From the NCBI RefSeq assembly GCF_018139545.1, contig NZ_JAGSPJ010000003.1, positions 372,001-436,000 of the forward strand: a stretch of DNA of 64,000 nucleotides. The letters run 5' to 3'. The stretch is from Affinundibacterium fentianense (GTDB taxonomy: Bacteria > Pseudomonadota > Gammaproteobacteria > Burkholderiales > Burkholderiaceae_D). Both the position numbers and the translations under genes were made by a program. The notes under the pieces are model-generated. The model was not told the origin of the DNA. It saw nothing but the letters and a program-made list of their open reading frames with translations, and ran no database searches. The stretch's first letter is position 1. Each line of letters starts with the position of its first letter. This document shows, one piece after another, positions 63,709-64,000 of the stretch.

Positions 63709-64000
63709 ATAGCACGATTATTTTTTTCGCGTTTTTTTCGCCTGATTTTGAAATGTCGCTTGTTTTCGAGATATTGCGCCGCAAGATTTAGCGCTGCGCA
63801 ATGGGACGCATGGTATGTGATGGACGTCGCCGAAAGCGGTCTAGATGTAGCACGAGCTTAGCATTGGCCTCGGTACGCAACAAATTGAGATTGAGCGGAA
63901 ATGAGTGGTATTAAGTGGAAACCGAATCAGACGCTGAGATCGTTTAGATGGTGCCGCGATTCTTTTCTCATCCAACCGATGTTGTCTCGATGAATCGTGT
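63709..64000. other. Region upstream of the regulator gene to the window end
   Basis: I see no convincing gene, RNA or repeat in these 292 bases. The promoter of the gbsR-cydAB unit should lie near its left end. Confidence 0.5.

Noticed and set aside
63574-63861. 95-codon frame overlapping the start of the GbsR gene
   Set aside because: It overlaps the regulator antisense and has no ribosome binding site or recognisable content.
1-64000. CRISPR array, rRNA operon or prophage
   Set aside because: No regularly spaced repeats, rRNA-like sequence, integrase or phage structural genes were seen; the tRNA-Val has no neighbouring integrase.

Overview
The window is a chromosomal segment of a betaproteobacterium, most likely a low-GC member of the Burkholderiales (Oxalobacteraceae, Undibacterium-like). 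The evidence is the wording of the Nuo, PanB, PurM, ThrS and IhfA proteins, the gene orders nuoN-DUF2818-nudix, thrS-infC-rpmI-rplT-pheS-pheT-ihfA-merR and purM opposite perM-hda-HAD-pcnB-folK-panB, and the A/T-rich codon choice. The species is an inference. No rRNA, CRISPR, integrase or intact insertion sequence was seen.

Layout. 1-9.5 kb: distal half of the respiratory complex I operon, nuoG (5' truncated by the window edge) to nuoN plus a DUF2818 membrane gene. 9.5-12.3 kb: a Nudix hydrolase, a beta carbonic anhydrase and an acyltransferase. 12.4-21.6 kb: a light-response and photorepair cluster holding three different photolyase/cryptochrome lineages (a class-I-like enzyme with a basic tail, a DASH cryptochrome, an iron-sulfur FeS-BCP enzyme). 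Around them are a MerR/LitR-like regulator, a HiPIP, a DCC thiol oxidoreductase, small proteins DUF2805, DUF2256 and TIGR02450, an SDR and a sulfotransferase. 21.6-25.2 kb: nitrilase, a ParE/ParD-like toxin-antitoxin pair, two unknown exported proteins (one without a usable start) and a lipoprotein gene broken by one amber codon. 25.3-32.5 kb: panB, a palindromic repeat island, a DUF486 gene, folK, pcnB, a HAD phosphatase, hda and an AI-2E family transporter, with purM divergent. 32.6-36.8 kb: S41 protease, tag, a spermidine-synthase-like protein and a CDF metal exporter. 36.9-45.3 kb: tRNA-Val(GAC), then the thrS-infC-rpmI-rplT and pheST-ihfA-merR translation block. 45.4-53.6 kb: CapA-like protein, cold shock protein, chemoreceptor, LysR and malate synthase, TylF-like methyltransferase, YggX. 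53.7-59.1 kb: argA and hrpA, divergent with only 24 bp between their start codons. 59.1-60.6 kb: an unknown small gene and a roughly 670-bp non-coding composite of nested inverted repeats. 60.6-63.7 kb: cytochrome bd oxidase (cydAB) with a GbsR-type regulator upstream.

How the parts fit. The photolyase cluster is the strongest candidate for a coordinated accessory system. It combines UV-lesion repair, a regulator whose C-terminal half lacks the usual cobalamin-binding motif, and two predicted redox proteins in a divergent operon. Upstream of the regulator gene lie three direct repeats of CGGT-type sites spaced exactly 11 bp, the spacing used by CarH/LitR-type MerR proteins. A similar 11-mer lies in front of the SDR gene. 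The other notable non-gene features are the covarying hairpins at 59.7-60.4 kb, the palindromes at 26.15-26.41 kb, a 20-bp ATTCCC/GGGAAT repeat inserted in frame in hrpA, and a symmetric -10 element between argA and hrpA.
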